From DATJBF01 sp035515475 (GTDB taxonomy: Bacteria > Verrucomicrobiota > Verrucomicrobiia > Palsa-1439), in NCBI GenBank assembly GCA_035515475.1, contig DATJBF010000008.1:1-64000 (forward strand): a stretch of DNA of 64,000 nt, read 5' to 3'. The translations under genes were made by a program, and so were the position numbers. Below are positions 49,037 through 58,634 of this stretch, piece by piece. Position 1 is the first letter of the stretch; every line of letters begins with the position of its first letter. The notes beneath the pieces are model-generated. The model was given only the letters and a program-made list of their open reading frames with translations. It was not told where the DNA came from and ran no database searches.

Positions 49037-50278
49037 TTAAGTATCGACTCCTGCCGGTTGGCGGACGGTCAGTCTGGCGAAGTGGAGATAGAGCAGGCCG
49101 AGAACGAACACAGGAGCATTGTTGGCTGCTACAGACAACCAACGGGACACAGTGATTACTGGTTCGGTGTCCGCGGTATTGAAAGCCAACAGGCTTACGA
49201 CAACCAGCACTACGAGCCAGACGCGTTGGAGTCCGCGTGCGGGCGCGATCTCCGCAGAAACACGGAGCAGCGGATAAATCATAAACACAAAATAGTGTGC
49301 CCAGGCAATGGGGGAAGCCACCAAAGACGCTACCAACAGCAAACAAAAGGCTGAGTCTTGGTTGACTGCAGTTTTCGGCCGCGACGCGCGGCTGCAACAC
49401 CACCACGCGAATCCGCCGACGGCGACTGCGGAGGTCATCTCCGCAACCAAGGCAAAGCCGGGGACCGGCAACATGCCTTCGCTCAGGCGGCCAATGAGGA
49501 ACGGTACCGTATAATTGGAGCGAACACGCTCCGCGAATGTTTGCAGGAGAGGAAGCGCGTGGTTGAAGAAAGAAATCCAGGCAGATGCCGTGGCGACCGT
49601 GGCAAAGCCGAGCACGGCAGCGAAAGCCAGAGCGGAAAGTCTCAACCGCTCTCGCCCCCGTTCAGCGAGTGCCGGCAACGGTACGAACACGAGGGGAAAC
49701 AATTTCGCTGTGCCTGCCAGGGCAAACGCCACGATGGCCCAACCATTCCAACCGCGTCGCCATAACCAGTAGCCGAGCATGACCACGGCCAGCAACGGAA
49801 GCTGCACTTGGGACAACCACAAGTGGTAGAGCACGGGGTACGAGAATAACGTCAACCCCAGAGCGAGCGTCCAGGCCCCGGCAGAAAGTCGGCCGCGGAT
49901 GACGTGCCAGGCGATTCCGAAGATGACAACCAGGCTGGCGACCTCGATGGTGACGTAGCACCAAAACGCAGTTGCGATTGGCACGGCAGCCAACGGGCGA
50001 AGCAACCACATGAGGAACGGAGGGTTCGTTTCCCGTTCCATCAAGTCCGTTGTGGGAAAACCAATGTGCCGGGCGTACTCGTGCAGCGGCACTGCGTACA
50101 CATCGGTCCCGCGTCTCAGCAGCCCGGCTGATAGATAGAAGTGTGCGAAGTCCGGCTTGAACATCCTTTCTGGCAGGAACGTGGCGCAGGAGTGGATCGC
50201 CGTTACGGCAAGTCCCACACCCAGCCCGGCCATGAGCGCGCCCCGCAGTCGCTTGAGATTGTATCGGCTGCCGTTCAT
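49037..50278 (-). CDS. DUF2029/GT87-like polytopic membrane glycosyltransferase
   Basis: The protein has 413 residues. The ATG at 50278 overlaps the preceding stop by four nt. About ten membrane helices; the first outer loop contains PDFAHFYLSAGLLRRGTDVY, where the Asp matches the GT-C catalytic position of the alpha-mannosyltransferase-like GT87 family, and later ETNPPFLMWLLRPLA. It is the last gene of the five-gene minus-strand operon. It probably transfers a sugar from a polyprenyl carrier (family knowledge); the acceptor is unknown. Confidence 0.78.
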   Translation of the reverse strand: MNGSRYNLKRLRGALMAGLGVGLAVTAIHSCATFLPERMFKPDFAHFYLSAGLLRRGTDVYAVPLHEYARHIGFPTTDLMERETNPPFLMWLLRPLAAVPIATAFWCYVTIEVASLVVIFGIAWHVIRGRLSAGAWTLALGLTLFSYPVLYHLWLSQVQLPLLAVVMLGYWLWRRGWNGWAIVAFALAGTAKLFPLVFVPLPALAERGRERLRLSALAFAAVLGFATVATASAWISFFNHALPLLQTFAERVRSNYTVPFLIGRLSEGMLPVPGFALVAEMTSAVAVGGFAWWCCSRASRPKTAVNQDSAFCLLLVASLVASPIAWAHYFVFMIYPLLRVSAEIAPARGLQRVWLVVLVVVSLLAFNTADTEPVITVSRWLSVAANNAPVFVLGLLYLHFARLTVRQPAGVDT

Positions 50279-51846
50279 GGGCCTCCGTGCGCGATCTCCT
50301 GTCGGGTGTAGACAGCCGCAACGCGGTCCGCGTACGCGAGTCGCCAGTCTGCCCGCAGACCAAGCAGAGTATTCAGCGCGTGGTCGCGCGGCAGAATCGT
50401 CCAACCGATGTGATGGACCCGAAAGACACCCTCCCACTGCGGTTCGGCCTTGTCGACAGTCCGGAAATCCTTGATCAGATTTCCGCCGTAAAAGTCTGTC
50501 CGCCCGTCCATGAACACCCGCCACTCCGGCGCGGCCAGCACCAGGTAGCCACCCCAGCGGCGGTCGTTAAACATCTCTCCCCGTATTGCATCGGGATGGG
50601 CATGGAGAAACTCGACGGCGGCCACTGGAAAACAGTTTGGCAAAATCCCGGCGGTCACAATCGGCGAGCCGCCGAACCATTGAGGTCTTGCTGCTGAGGC
50701 AACAAGCATTGCCACGCAACCGACCGCCAACGCACGTCCATCGGCAATCGCATCCCACTGGCCGACTGCTTCGGATAGCCGCCGACCCAGGCGCGGGAAA
50801 ACTCCCTCGGGCGCGGTGTGGATTGAGGCCGTCCAATGTTCGGCCAAGATCGGGGTCAGAACCAGGGCGAGGATGGACGCGTGGCGGACCGAGTAGAGCG
50901 AGGCGCAACCCCAAATGCTCGTCACGACCACATCGCTGGGTCTCAGCCGTGGCCGAGCGATGATCAGCAGTAGTCCGAACACCAGGGCTTGGGCGAGAAA
51001 TCCACGCATCCAGAATCCATGGAAGTCGGGCGAGCGGAATTCACTGCTCAGCGCGACGACCTCATGGTGGCGCAGAATGCTGAGAATGTACGCATGAAGT
51101 TTCCAACCGTTGGGGTTGAGGAATGTGGCCAACAAACACGCGCCACCGAGCAGAGTTAGCGCCCGCATCTTGGAGTATTCTTGGATACGGTCCGCGTCAC
51201 GCCCTCGGAGTGCGGCGACGGCGCTGCCGATCCAGAACGCGGCGATCAGGACGAGTCCTCCGAAAAATCCGCCGTGTAGATTTGCCCACACCGCCGACAA
51301 TGGCGGCAGGACCATGAACAGGCGTTTCGCCGACACGCGTCCACAATCAAACGCCCGGAGCTGCCAGAGGAAGATCACGATGAGCACGAGCGTCCAAAGG
51401 TGCGGTCGCGCCAGCCAATGCAGCGAGGTGCCCCACGCTGCCAGGAGCACCAGTACGAGGGAGAGCAACGCGTTGTTCCCTTCGGCCAGGAGCAGCTGGT
51501 ATAGCAACCACAGACTTGTTGTGATCAGGGCCGCGGCCAGGAGCACAATCCCATTCCAGCCCAACGCGTTTCCGGCGGCGGCATACAGCACTTGGCTCAA
51601 CCATTCCATGGCGATCACGGGTGCGCCCCATCGCGTATGCGAGAACGGATCGCTCCGGATGATCGCGCGATGTCGGATCATCCAGTCCCCCATGCGCCAA
51701 TGAAGGCATGAGTCGCCATCGACGTTGATGAGCGCGTAACGCCACTGGCTGAGGTTCAGCGTCAAGAAGATCGTCAGCCACAATACGACGCCCACGCCTG
51801 GCAACCACCAGCGGCGTTGGCGGCGGTTTTCCCCGCGCGTGATCAT
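50275..51846 (-). CDS. Polytopic membrane protein, paralogue 3 of 3
   Basis: The protein has 523 residues. It opens with a basic N-tail, a membrane helix, then INVDGDSCLHWRMGDWMIRH and SDPFSHTRWGAPVIAMEWLS, about nine membrane helices, and a soluble C-terminal domain of about 140 residues with FNDRRWGGYLVLAAPEWRVF and DGRTDFYGGNLIKDF. The same landmarks occur in the two upstream genes. The acidic residues after the first helix suggest a GT-C-like fold, but I cannot name the family. It overlaps both neighbours by ATGA. Confidence 0.72.
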   Translation of the reverse strand: MITRGENRRQRRWWLPGVGVVLWLTIFLTLNLSQWRYALINVDGDSCLHWRMGDWMIRHRAIIRSDPFSHTRWGAPVIAMEWLSQVLYAAAGNALGWNGIVLLAAALITTSLWLLYQLLLAEGNNALLSLVLVLLAAWGTSLHWLARPHLWTLVLIVIFLWQLRAFDCGRVSAKRLFMVLPPLSAVWANLHGGFFGGLVLIAAFWIGSAVAALRGRDADRIQEYSKMRALTLLGGACLLATFLNPNGWKLHAYILSILRHHEVVALSSEFRSPDFHGFWMRGFLAQALVFGLLLIIARPRLRPSDVVVTSIWGCASLYSVRHASILALVLTPILAEHWTASIHTAPEGVFPRLGRRLSEAVGQWDAIADGRALAVGCVAMLVASAARPQWFGGSPIVTAGILPNCFPVAAVEFLHAHPDAIRGEMFNDRRWGGYLVLAAPEWRVFMDGRTDFYGGNLIKDFRTVDKAEPQWEGVFRVHHIGWTILPRDHALNTLLGLRADWRLAYADRVAAVYTRQEIAHGGP

Positions 51847-53420
51847 GGCTTGCGGAGATCGCGTGCGTAGACGATGGCCACTTTATCGGCGTAAACACGG
51901 TGCCAATCGTCTCGCAACGCGAGCAGGTTGTTCAATGCATGCCCACGCGGCAAAATGGTCCAGCCAACGCGGTACTTCTCCAGCACGGTTTCCCAGTCGC
52001 GATGAACTTGGTTTACCGCGTCGAATTCCCGGATGAGATCCGCCCCGTAGAAGTCGTTGCGTCCGTCAACGAAAACCTTATGTTCGGGCATGGCCAAAAT
52101 GAAATACCCGCCCCAGCCATAGTCATTAAACATCTCACCGTTCACGGCCCGGGGATGCGCGGCGATAAAGCCGGTCGCTGCGACGGGGAAGCGATTGGAG
52201 AGGATGTTGGTAGCTATGAGCGGATCGCCCCCGACGAGTCGGGGCTTGGCCATGACTGCGAGTAGTGCGACCAGGACAACTGCGGTTATTACACGCCCAT
52301 CGGCGGTCCGGTTGATCTGAGTAAGGTTTGCGGACAGCCGGCAATACCGGTCAAGCGCAGGACTTGGGTTTCGGCTCCGCAGTGCAGTCTGCCAGTGCGC
52401 GGCGAGGATGGGCGTCACCATGAGGGCGAAGATGGGGACGTTGCGGGCCGCTAGCAACGCCAGCAACCCCCAAGTGGCGACGATCGCCATGTCCGTCACA
52501 CCAAGTTTTGGTCGCATAATGAGGAGCGTCAGCGCCACCAACGTCAATTCAGCGACAAAGCCGTGTGCGCCGCTCGCATGGAAGTTCGGCGAACGAAACT
52601 CGTTCGCATACCGGCTGACGAAAGGATCGCGGAGGAACTCCAACACGTGGGCCGGCAGTTTCCAACCGTTCGGGTTGAGGAGCGTGGCCAACATGCAAGC
52701 GAGCCCAAGTGCGGCCAGTACCACCAATCTCCTTCGCGCGGCGAACCGTGCTGTTGGCTCGGCAACAAGAACCGTCACACCGTCTCCCACCAAGAACGTT
52801 CCGGTGACGACGAGGCCCGTGAAGAAGGCGCCGTGCAAGTTCACCCAGAGGATCATGAGAGGCACGAGACTCAAGAACAGCGTTTGCGCGCGCAGGCGCC
52901 CAAGATTGAACCACCGCAGTTGCCAGGCGAACAGGACTGCGAACAAGTGTGTAAACAGGTGGGGACGCGCCAGCCAATGCACCGAGCAAGACCAAGCCGC
53001 CACGAGTATCAGCGCGGTAGAGAGCAAGGGTTCGTTTCCCTCAGCCAGGAGCTGGCGGTGCAGCACGCATAAGCAGGTCGCGATCAACACGGCCGATAGC
53101 AGGACAATGCCATTCCAACCGAACGCGTCCCCCAGGGTGGCGAATGCCACCTCCGCCAGCCACTCCTTGGAAATCAGGGGGGCTCCGTCACGCGTGTGAG
53201 AGAACGCGTCGACTCGAATCACGGCGCGGTGTTGAATCATCCACTGGCCGATCCGCCAGTGCAGGCAGGGGTCGCCGTCGGCGTTGATGAGCACCAGCCG
53301 CCATTGGGTCAGGATCAATCCAAGAAAAAACGCCAGCCAGATGAACTGACTGAACGATGGGAGCCACCAATGCCGCGGCTCGATGACAGTGGGCACGGAA
53401 GCGGACCCGGGGGTGCTCAT
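51843..53420 (-). CDS. Polytopic membrane protein, paralogue 2 of 3
   Basis: The protein has 525 residues with the same plan as its neighbours: INADGDPCLHWRIGQWMIQH, VDAFSHTRDGAPLISKEWLA, a run of membrane helices, then FNDYGWGGYFILAMPEHKVF and DGRNDFYGADLIREF. It ends with an Arg/Tyr-rich WHRVYADKVAIVYAR. Its stop and start each overlap the adjacent gene by four nt, so the three paralogues are likely translated together and may form a complex. The function is unknown. Confidence 0.72.
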   Translation of the reverse strand: MSTPGSASVPTVIEPRHWWLPSFSQFIWLAFFLGLILTQWRLVLINADGDPCLHWRIGQWMIQHRAVIRVDAFSHTRDGAPLISKEWLAEVAFATLGDAFGWNGIVLLSAVLIATCLCVLHRQLLAEGNEPLLSTALILVAAWSCSVHWLARPHLFTHLFAVLFAWQLRWFNLGRLRAQTLFLSLVPLMILWVNLHGAFFTGLVVTGTFLVGDGVTVLVAEPTARFAARRRLVVLAALGLACMLATLLNPNGWKLPAHVLEFLRDPFVSRYANEFRSPNFHASGAHGFVAELTLVALTLLIMRPKLGVTDMAIVATWGLLALLAARNVPIFALMVTPILAAHWQTALRSRNPSPALDRYCRLSANLTQINRTADGRVITAVVLVALLAVMAKPRLVGGDPLIATNILSNRFPVAATGFIAAHPRAVNGEMFNDYGWGGYFILAMPEHKVFVDGRNDFYGADLIREFDAVNQVHRDWETVLEKYRVGWTILPRGHALNNLLALRDDWHRVYADKVAIVYARDLRKP

Positions 53421-54943
53421 TGTATCTTGTGGAAGATGGTGGCGACTTCGTTAGAGTACGCGAGTTTCCAGTTCGGCAGCAATGCGAGTGCGAGATTCAG
53501 TGGACGGTCGGTTGGCACGAGCGTCCATTCCACCTTGTATTGCTGGAGAACTGCCAGCCAGTTCGTGGTGAGCTGGGAAGTTTCATTGTATTGACGGATC
53601 AGCGGCTCTCCATAGAAGTCCGTGCGCCCGTCCACAAAAACCCGATGCTCCGGGAGCGCGTACAGCAAGTACCCCCCCCAAATGTATTCATTGAACATGT
53701 TGCCTTGGAACTGGCCGGGGTGTTGCTTGATGAATTCCACCGCGGCGATCGGCCATTTCTTCGCGGGCATTTCTGTCGGGCGCGAGACGCCGACCAGGGC
53801 GACCGCGGCAATCACCACGACGAGCAACGAGCCACGCGAAATCTCATGGATCTCCCGAAGCCGTCCGGATAAACGCCGCCCCCAGTGGGGCGACGCGTCC
53901 GCCAGAGCGGTGGCGAGAATCGGCGCTGTGAAGATGGCCAGCAACGGAATGTTGCGGCCGGCATACAAGGCTAGGTACGTCCAGCCGATGAGAAGAATTC
54001 CGGAGGCGGCCGACAAACGCGGTCTCGCCAGCGCCAGCGTGAAGAACGTCAATGCCAACCACGCCAGGAACCCGCGTGAATCGGGCGCATGAAAATCTGA
54101 AGAAGCATATTCCGCCAGCCAGTTCGTCAGATAATCCGAGCGAAGGAACTGCAGATTGTGCAGATGGAGTTCGTAGCCGTTCGGGTTGACCAACGACACG
54201 CCCGCGCACAAGAGGGCGACGCCGCTGAGAACGGCCAGCTTTCGTCGCGCGGTGGCCCATCTGGTGGCGTCGGCGCGGACAAGGGGCATTTCAATAAGGG
54301 CACCCAGCCAGTACGCGCCCAGCGTGATGAACCCGGCGAGGTAGCCGCCGTGCAGGTTGACCCACAATACCATGAGCCCGGCAAGCGTGATGGCGAGACG
54401 GCGGGCCGATGCGCCGTGCTCGAAGCGTCGCAACGCGTCGCCCCACAGCGCAGCCAAGAGAAAACTGAACGCGTGTGGTCGGGCCAACCAGTGTGTGCAG
54501 GCGGCCCATGCTGCAGTGAATGCTACAAAGACGGCCACCGCGTGATTGCCCGTCTCGCGCAGCAATTGATGATGTAGGAAGGCGAAGGTCGTGGCGATCA
54601 CCAGCGCGGCGACCACGACCAGCCCGTATAATCCACCAAGGCGGCCGGCAGTCGCGAGGATGATTTCGGAGAGCCATTCCTTGGAGATAATCGGCTGGCC
54701 AAAGCGGGTGTGCGAAAAGATATCAGTGCGAATAATTCGTTTGTGTCGGAGCATCCATTCGCCCACGCGCCAGTGCATACACGCGTCGCCGTCGCTCGAG
54801 ACCATCATGACGCGCCACGGTTGCGCAAGAAGGATGAGCAGAATCACAAGCCACAACCATTGGGTCATCGACGGCACGAGCCAATGCCAAAGACGGCGAG
54901 ATGGAGACGCGATTCTGGTAGGGCCCTCTGCCAAAGCTGCCAT
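53417..54943 (-). CDS. Polytopic membrane protein, paralogue 1 of 3
   Basis: The protein has 508 residues. After a basic N-terminus and a first helix it has VSSDGDACMHWRVGEWMLRH and TDIFSHTRFGQPIISKEWLS, about nine helices, then FNEYIWGGYLLYALPEHRVF and DGRTDFYGEPLIRQY. The final WKLAYSNEVATIFHK aligns with the ends of the two following paralogues. It lies 32 nt downstream of the spermidine-synthase-like gene. The repeated DGD, HTR and DGR-x-DFYG motifs are the best guides to an active site. Confidence 0.72.
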   Translation of the reverse strand: MAALAEGPTRIASPSRRLWHWLVPSMTQWLWLVILLILLAQPWRVMMVSSDGDACMHWRVGEWMLRHKRIIRTDIFSHTRFGQPIISKEWLSEIILATAGRLGGLYGLVVVAALVIATTFAFLHHQLLRETGNHAVAVFVAFTAAWAACTHWLARPHAFSFLLAALWGDALRRFEHGASARRLAITLAGLMVLWVNLHGGYLAGFITLGAYWLGALIEMPLVRADATRWATARRKLAVLSGVALLCAGVSLVNPNGYELHLHNLQFLRSDYLTNWLAEYASSDFHAPDSRGFLAWLALTFFTLALARPRLSAASGILLIGWTYLALYAGRNIPLLAIFTAPILATALADASPHWGRRLSGRLREIHEISRGSLLVVVIAAVALVGVSRPTEMPAKKWPIAAVEFIKQHPGQFQGNMFNEYIWGGYLLYALPEHRVFVDGRTDFYGEPLIRQYNETSQLTTNWLAVLQQYKVEWTLVPTDRPLNLALALLPNWKLAYSNEVATIFHKIQ

Positions 54944-54975
54944 GGCGCGCAGCTTACGGAGTCATCCGCGAATCT

Positions 54976-57108
54976 TCAATGTTGAACTGCAACGGGCCGT
55001 CGTAAAATCGCAATCAGGTAGAACAGTCCGACGAGAACGACGAGGGCGCGAATCCCGGCCACAAACGAGACGGACTCGAGCAAGCCGCCAACCAATGCGC
55101 CGACGAGATTGGAGCCGAGTGCGCGGGCCTTGTCGGTGCAGGCGGCAAAAGATCGGATGAAGATCAAGCCGGCAAAGAACACCGGCGCGGTCAGAAATGC
55201 GCTTGCGGCCATGACCTTGGTCGCGCCGGCGAGCGTGTTGAACCTATCGAGGGGAATCAGCGCCAAAGCAGCAACCGTGATCGCCAACCCGGTGACGATC
55301 AGCCACAGCGGGAGCCGGGACCAGCGCCACGCGACAAAGTTTGAGGCCAGGATCATGACCAGCACTGCTGAAATCACAATGGCGTTGACGACCCACGTCA
55401 TGCCGAACAGCAGCGTGGCACGGCTGACCGTCTGTACCTCGAGGAGCAAGAATGCCGCACCCAGCGCAAAGAAATGCCAATCAAACCCCTGCTTGAAGTC
55501 GAATACGCGGCGCTGTGCGAGCATAACAGTACCGAGGATTGCCAGTCCCATCAGGAGATGAAGCTTTGGAATCCTGGCCCGTTCCAAGTACAGATAGGGC
55601 CAGTCGTCGGTCGTGGGGCAAGTTGTTCCTTGGAGATGAAGCGATTCATGGGCGACCACCGAGTGCAGAATTTCATCGGAGATGTTGTTGACGTCGAGTG
55701 GGGCGTTTGCGCAAACGAGCGTGATGCCACCCCCTGTGCCGTACCTCTCGGGGTAGGAAACGCGGTAAGCGATTGGGTTGTGGCCAAAGACCAGGCGAAC
55801 CTCTCCAAACAAACGGTCTGCGATCCAGGGGCGCAGCGCTTCAAAGTTAAGGATGAGCAACCCATCCTCGGCAAGGAGCCGCCGCAATTCCGTAAGCCCT
55901 TCGGTTGTGTAAACATAATGATCAAGGCGGAGATTGGCGTAGGAAGAAGCGAGCGTGTGGGAGTCCAGTAGACCAAGCCAAATGGCGTCGTACGGACCAC
56001 GCGCCTGTTTGTAGAAGGCACGGGCGTCGTTGACGAGCATGTGGACCCGCGGCGAGTCATAGGGATGCTCGGGATGAAGCTGCTTGCCGAGCGCGTAGAT
56101 ACGCGGGTCGATCTCGACGCAATCAATCTGATCGACCCCGTGACGGAGTGCCGCGGCAGCATTGTTGCCCGCGCCCGCACCCACAATGAGCATGCGGCGG
56201 ATGTGTTGTTTGAAGTGGAACGGGAGGTTGTAGTGACTCCGCTCAGCAGTCTGGAGATCGAAGAGCGCTGGATGCGAGCGGAGGAAATCCGGTGAGAGAT
56301 TGATGAGCGATTGATAAAAGGTGTTGTTCACTTCCAGCCAGTAACCCTGTCGGATGCGGTTCGCACCTTCGCCGACGTACATCGGCCAGATCGTGAGCTT
56401 TTGATACGGCGACCAAATGACGCGCAGCGCACGCGATTGACCGAGTGATACGGTAACGGCCGCAGCAGCGGTCAAGCCAACGGCCAGCCAGGCGCGCCTC
56501 CATCCACACAGCGGAAGCGTGGCCAAGATGGCGGCTGCGACGGCGAGCCAGATTGCGGGTGGAGCCGACCACCAACTGAGTACATTGAACAGCCAAACAC
56601 CGACCAAGCTGCCAGCGATGTTGATCGAATAGGCGTGAATGACTTGCGGATGCTCTTCCAAGGCGCGGCCGAGAATCTGTCCCATCGGTACGAACGTCAG
56701 CACCAGCAGATACATCAACACCGCCACAATTACTACGGCCCCCGAAACTTCGGGAACCGAGCGACTCCAGAGGACGCCCCAGACGGGCGAATCTTCAAGA
56801 CTTCCCAACGCAGTCGTGATCTTGCCCAGATCGAACGACGGCAGTCTGAAGGGATTGCTGACGAGTACCACAAGCAAGAGGAGATTGATTCCACATCGAG
56901 AGATGGATACAGGCTTTGAGGCAAGATAGCAGCCGAGTCCGACGCCAAAGAAGCAAACTACGAGTACCAGATTGCCAAGATAGGCGAAGATGCGAATCTC
57001 CGTCCCGATCCAGCGAATCAGCACGAGTTCCAAGTACAGAATCAGGGCGCTGACGGTGAAGATTTCAAAATCGCGTCGGAGAAGCGTGTCATCACACAGG
57101 TCGCACAT
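54976..57108 (-). CDS. Multi-pass membrane protein with spermidine-synthase-like domain
   Basis: The protein has 710 residues from the ATG at 57108 (MCDLCDDTLLRRDFEIF); the frame is open further upstream without recognisable content. About seven N-terminal helices, then a central Rossmann methyltransferase-like domain at about 305-500 with MLIVGAGAGNNAAAALRHG, DCVEIDPRIYALG and DARAFYKQARGPYDAIWLGL, as in spermidine synthases. About seven further helices follow. Real polyamine synthesis is uncertain because membrane-fused members are uncharacterised. It is the first gene of the minus-strand operon. Confidence 0.78.
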   Translation of the reverse strand: MCDLCDDTLLRRDFEIFTVSALILYLELVLIRWIGTEIRIFAYLGNLVLVVCFFGVGLGCYLASKPVSISRCGINLLLLVVLVSNPFRLPSFDLGKITTALGSLEDSPVWGVLWSRSVPEVSGAVVIVAVLMYLLVLTFVPMGQILGRALEEHPQVIHAYSINIAGSLVGVWLFNVLSWWSAPPAIWLAVAAAILATLPLCGWRRAWLAVGLTAAAAVTVSLGQSRALRVIWSPYQKLTIWPMYVGEGANRIRQGYWLEVNNTFYQSLINLSPDFLRSHPALFDLQTAERSHYNLPFHFKQHIRRMLIVGAGAGNNAAAALRHGVDQIDCVEIDPRIYALGKQLHPEHPYDSPRVHMLVNDARAFYKQARGPYDAIWLGLLDSHTLASSYANLRLDHYVYTTEGLTELRRLLAEDGLLILNFEALRPWIADRLFGEVRLVFGHNPIAYRVSYPERYGTGGGITLVCANAPLDVNNISDEILHSVVAHESLHLQGTTCPTTDDWPYLYLERARIPKLHLLMGLAILGTVMLAQRRVFDFKQGFDWHFFALGAAFLLLEVQTVSRATLLFGMTWVVNAIVISAVLVMILASNFVAWRWSRLPLWLIVTGLAITVAALALIPLDRFNTLAGATKVMAASAFLTAPVFFAGLIFIRSFAACTDKARALGSNLVGALVGGLLESVSFVAGIRALVVLVGLFYLIAILRRPVAVQH

Positions 57109-57248
57109 GAGGGGGTGATTCAAGCAGAGGTCTTCGGTGGCTGCAAACAAACTTTCAAGGTCGGGACAATCTGTTTTGCGCTGGCTTGTGGTTGTTCGCG
57201 CCCAGAACGCCACCCCCGAGGTTCGGCGGCGAACGAGGGCCATACGAG

Positions 57249-58634
57249 CCGTAGCCGAATCCCGTTAAGCCTCGTGCGGTGAGTCCGGCTGGTGATGGAA
57301 GCAACGCATGCTCGCTCCGGCGGCGTCATCGGCTACGACGTTTTGAACTAGAGCCGACCCATCAAGTCCGCTAGTGGAGAGCAAACCGTAACGGCAGCCA
57401 TGAATTGGTTACGGGGCGGGACCGTCTGTAGCACGGCGGACGGCGGCTTGGGCCGTGAGGTGTAGCGTTGCCATTCCATCGCGCAATTGCTCGACGAGAT
57501 TCGAGAGGACCAAGTGACAAGATGGCTGGGGTGGACAGGAGATCTCCAAGGGCTGGCGAGACGGTGCAGCCAGGCGATCGCTGGGCGGGACTGGAGCTCC
57601 TTCTCGTGGCGCGGGCGCTACAAATCCGGTTCCACAGCAGGTTTGTCGACCACTGGAATCGCGCCGAGTCCTCTACAACCATCGGCGAGCACACACTGTG
57701 GCACTGCGTCGGTCCCACATGCCGGACTGCTTTCTTTGCGTCATGCCGGGGCGGTTGGTGAACGTTTTCGTGGCTGTCTTTTGCCGTATGGCTTAGTGCT
57801 CAACACGGAGCTATTGGCACACGCGCTTATCAGGAGGCTGCGAATGAAGAGTGGTCCTATCGATCTCTGCAAATTATAGTGACGCCAATGCTTCTTGGAA
57901 ACCCCTGTAAACAAGGGCAAAAAAACATCGTAGGGTGTCACCCAATTATGCAGCCCTCAATAGGAGCAATTGGAACGTGGCACATGCGGAGGTGTTGCGG
58001 GCGCTGGCGCCATGGGATGGGCGATAACGATGGGGACGGCAATGGCTTTGATGATGCAGCCGGGACAGGTGACGGGTGATTCACTGGGGTGGATCATGCT
58101 GGCGGCTGTTGTCACGAGCCACCTGCAGAAGTCCGCTATATTTGGTAAGATAACGACCATCGTGTGCCTTATTGATGCGGCGGTATTTCCGGTTTCGCTA
58201 CGCTCGTGGGACAGTACTTTCTTCCATGTAAGGCGTACGGCGCGCGAAGTTGGGGAGCACGATCAGCAACCGGCTCAGATGGTCTATGCGGTCTGCCACC
58301 AATTGGACCCGAAAGAAGTGGCGATTTGCCATGCGCACGAGTCCTTACCGTTGGGATCGAGGCATCCGCAACCATGCCTGCCCAAGTCCGAACAGTACCA
58401 ACTGGTTGGCGATCCTGTGATGCCGTCCCCCGCGGACACACCAATGATTGGGAATATAAGGCAACCGACTGAAATTCGTTCGCGGAATCGAGCTCACGGG
58501 AAGCGAATGCTGGCGCTGGTTGTTTCGCGCGGCACATCGCCCAAGGATTGCACTCCGCGCTTTGACCTGCGCCACACCAGGCCGTCGCCAGGCGGTTGGG
58601 TCTGTGTGAATACGATACCGGGCAGGACGATGAG
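57249..58634. other. Gene-poor 1.4-kb region
   Basis: Open frames here (up to about 220 codons) have no recognisable motif, no good ribosome binding site and overlapping rivals on the other strand. A CCCCTGTAAACAAGGGC hairpin with one mismatch at 57908-57924 is followed by seven A. It may hold divergent promoters for the flanking operons and decayed sequence. I see no tRNA and no clear mobile element. Confidence 0.5.
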
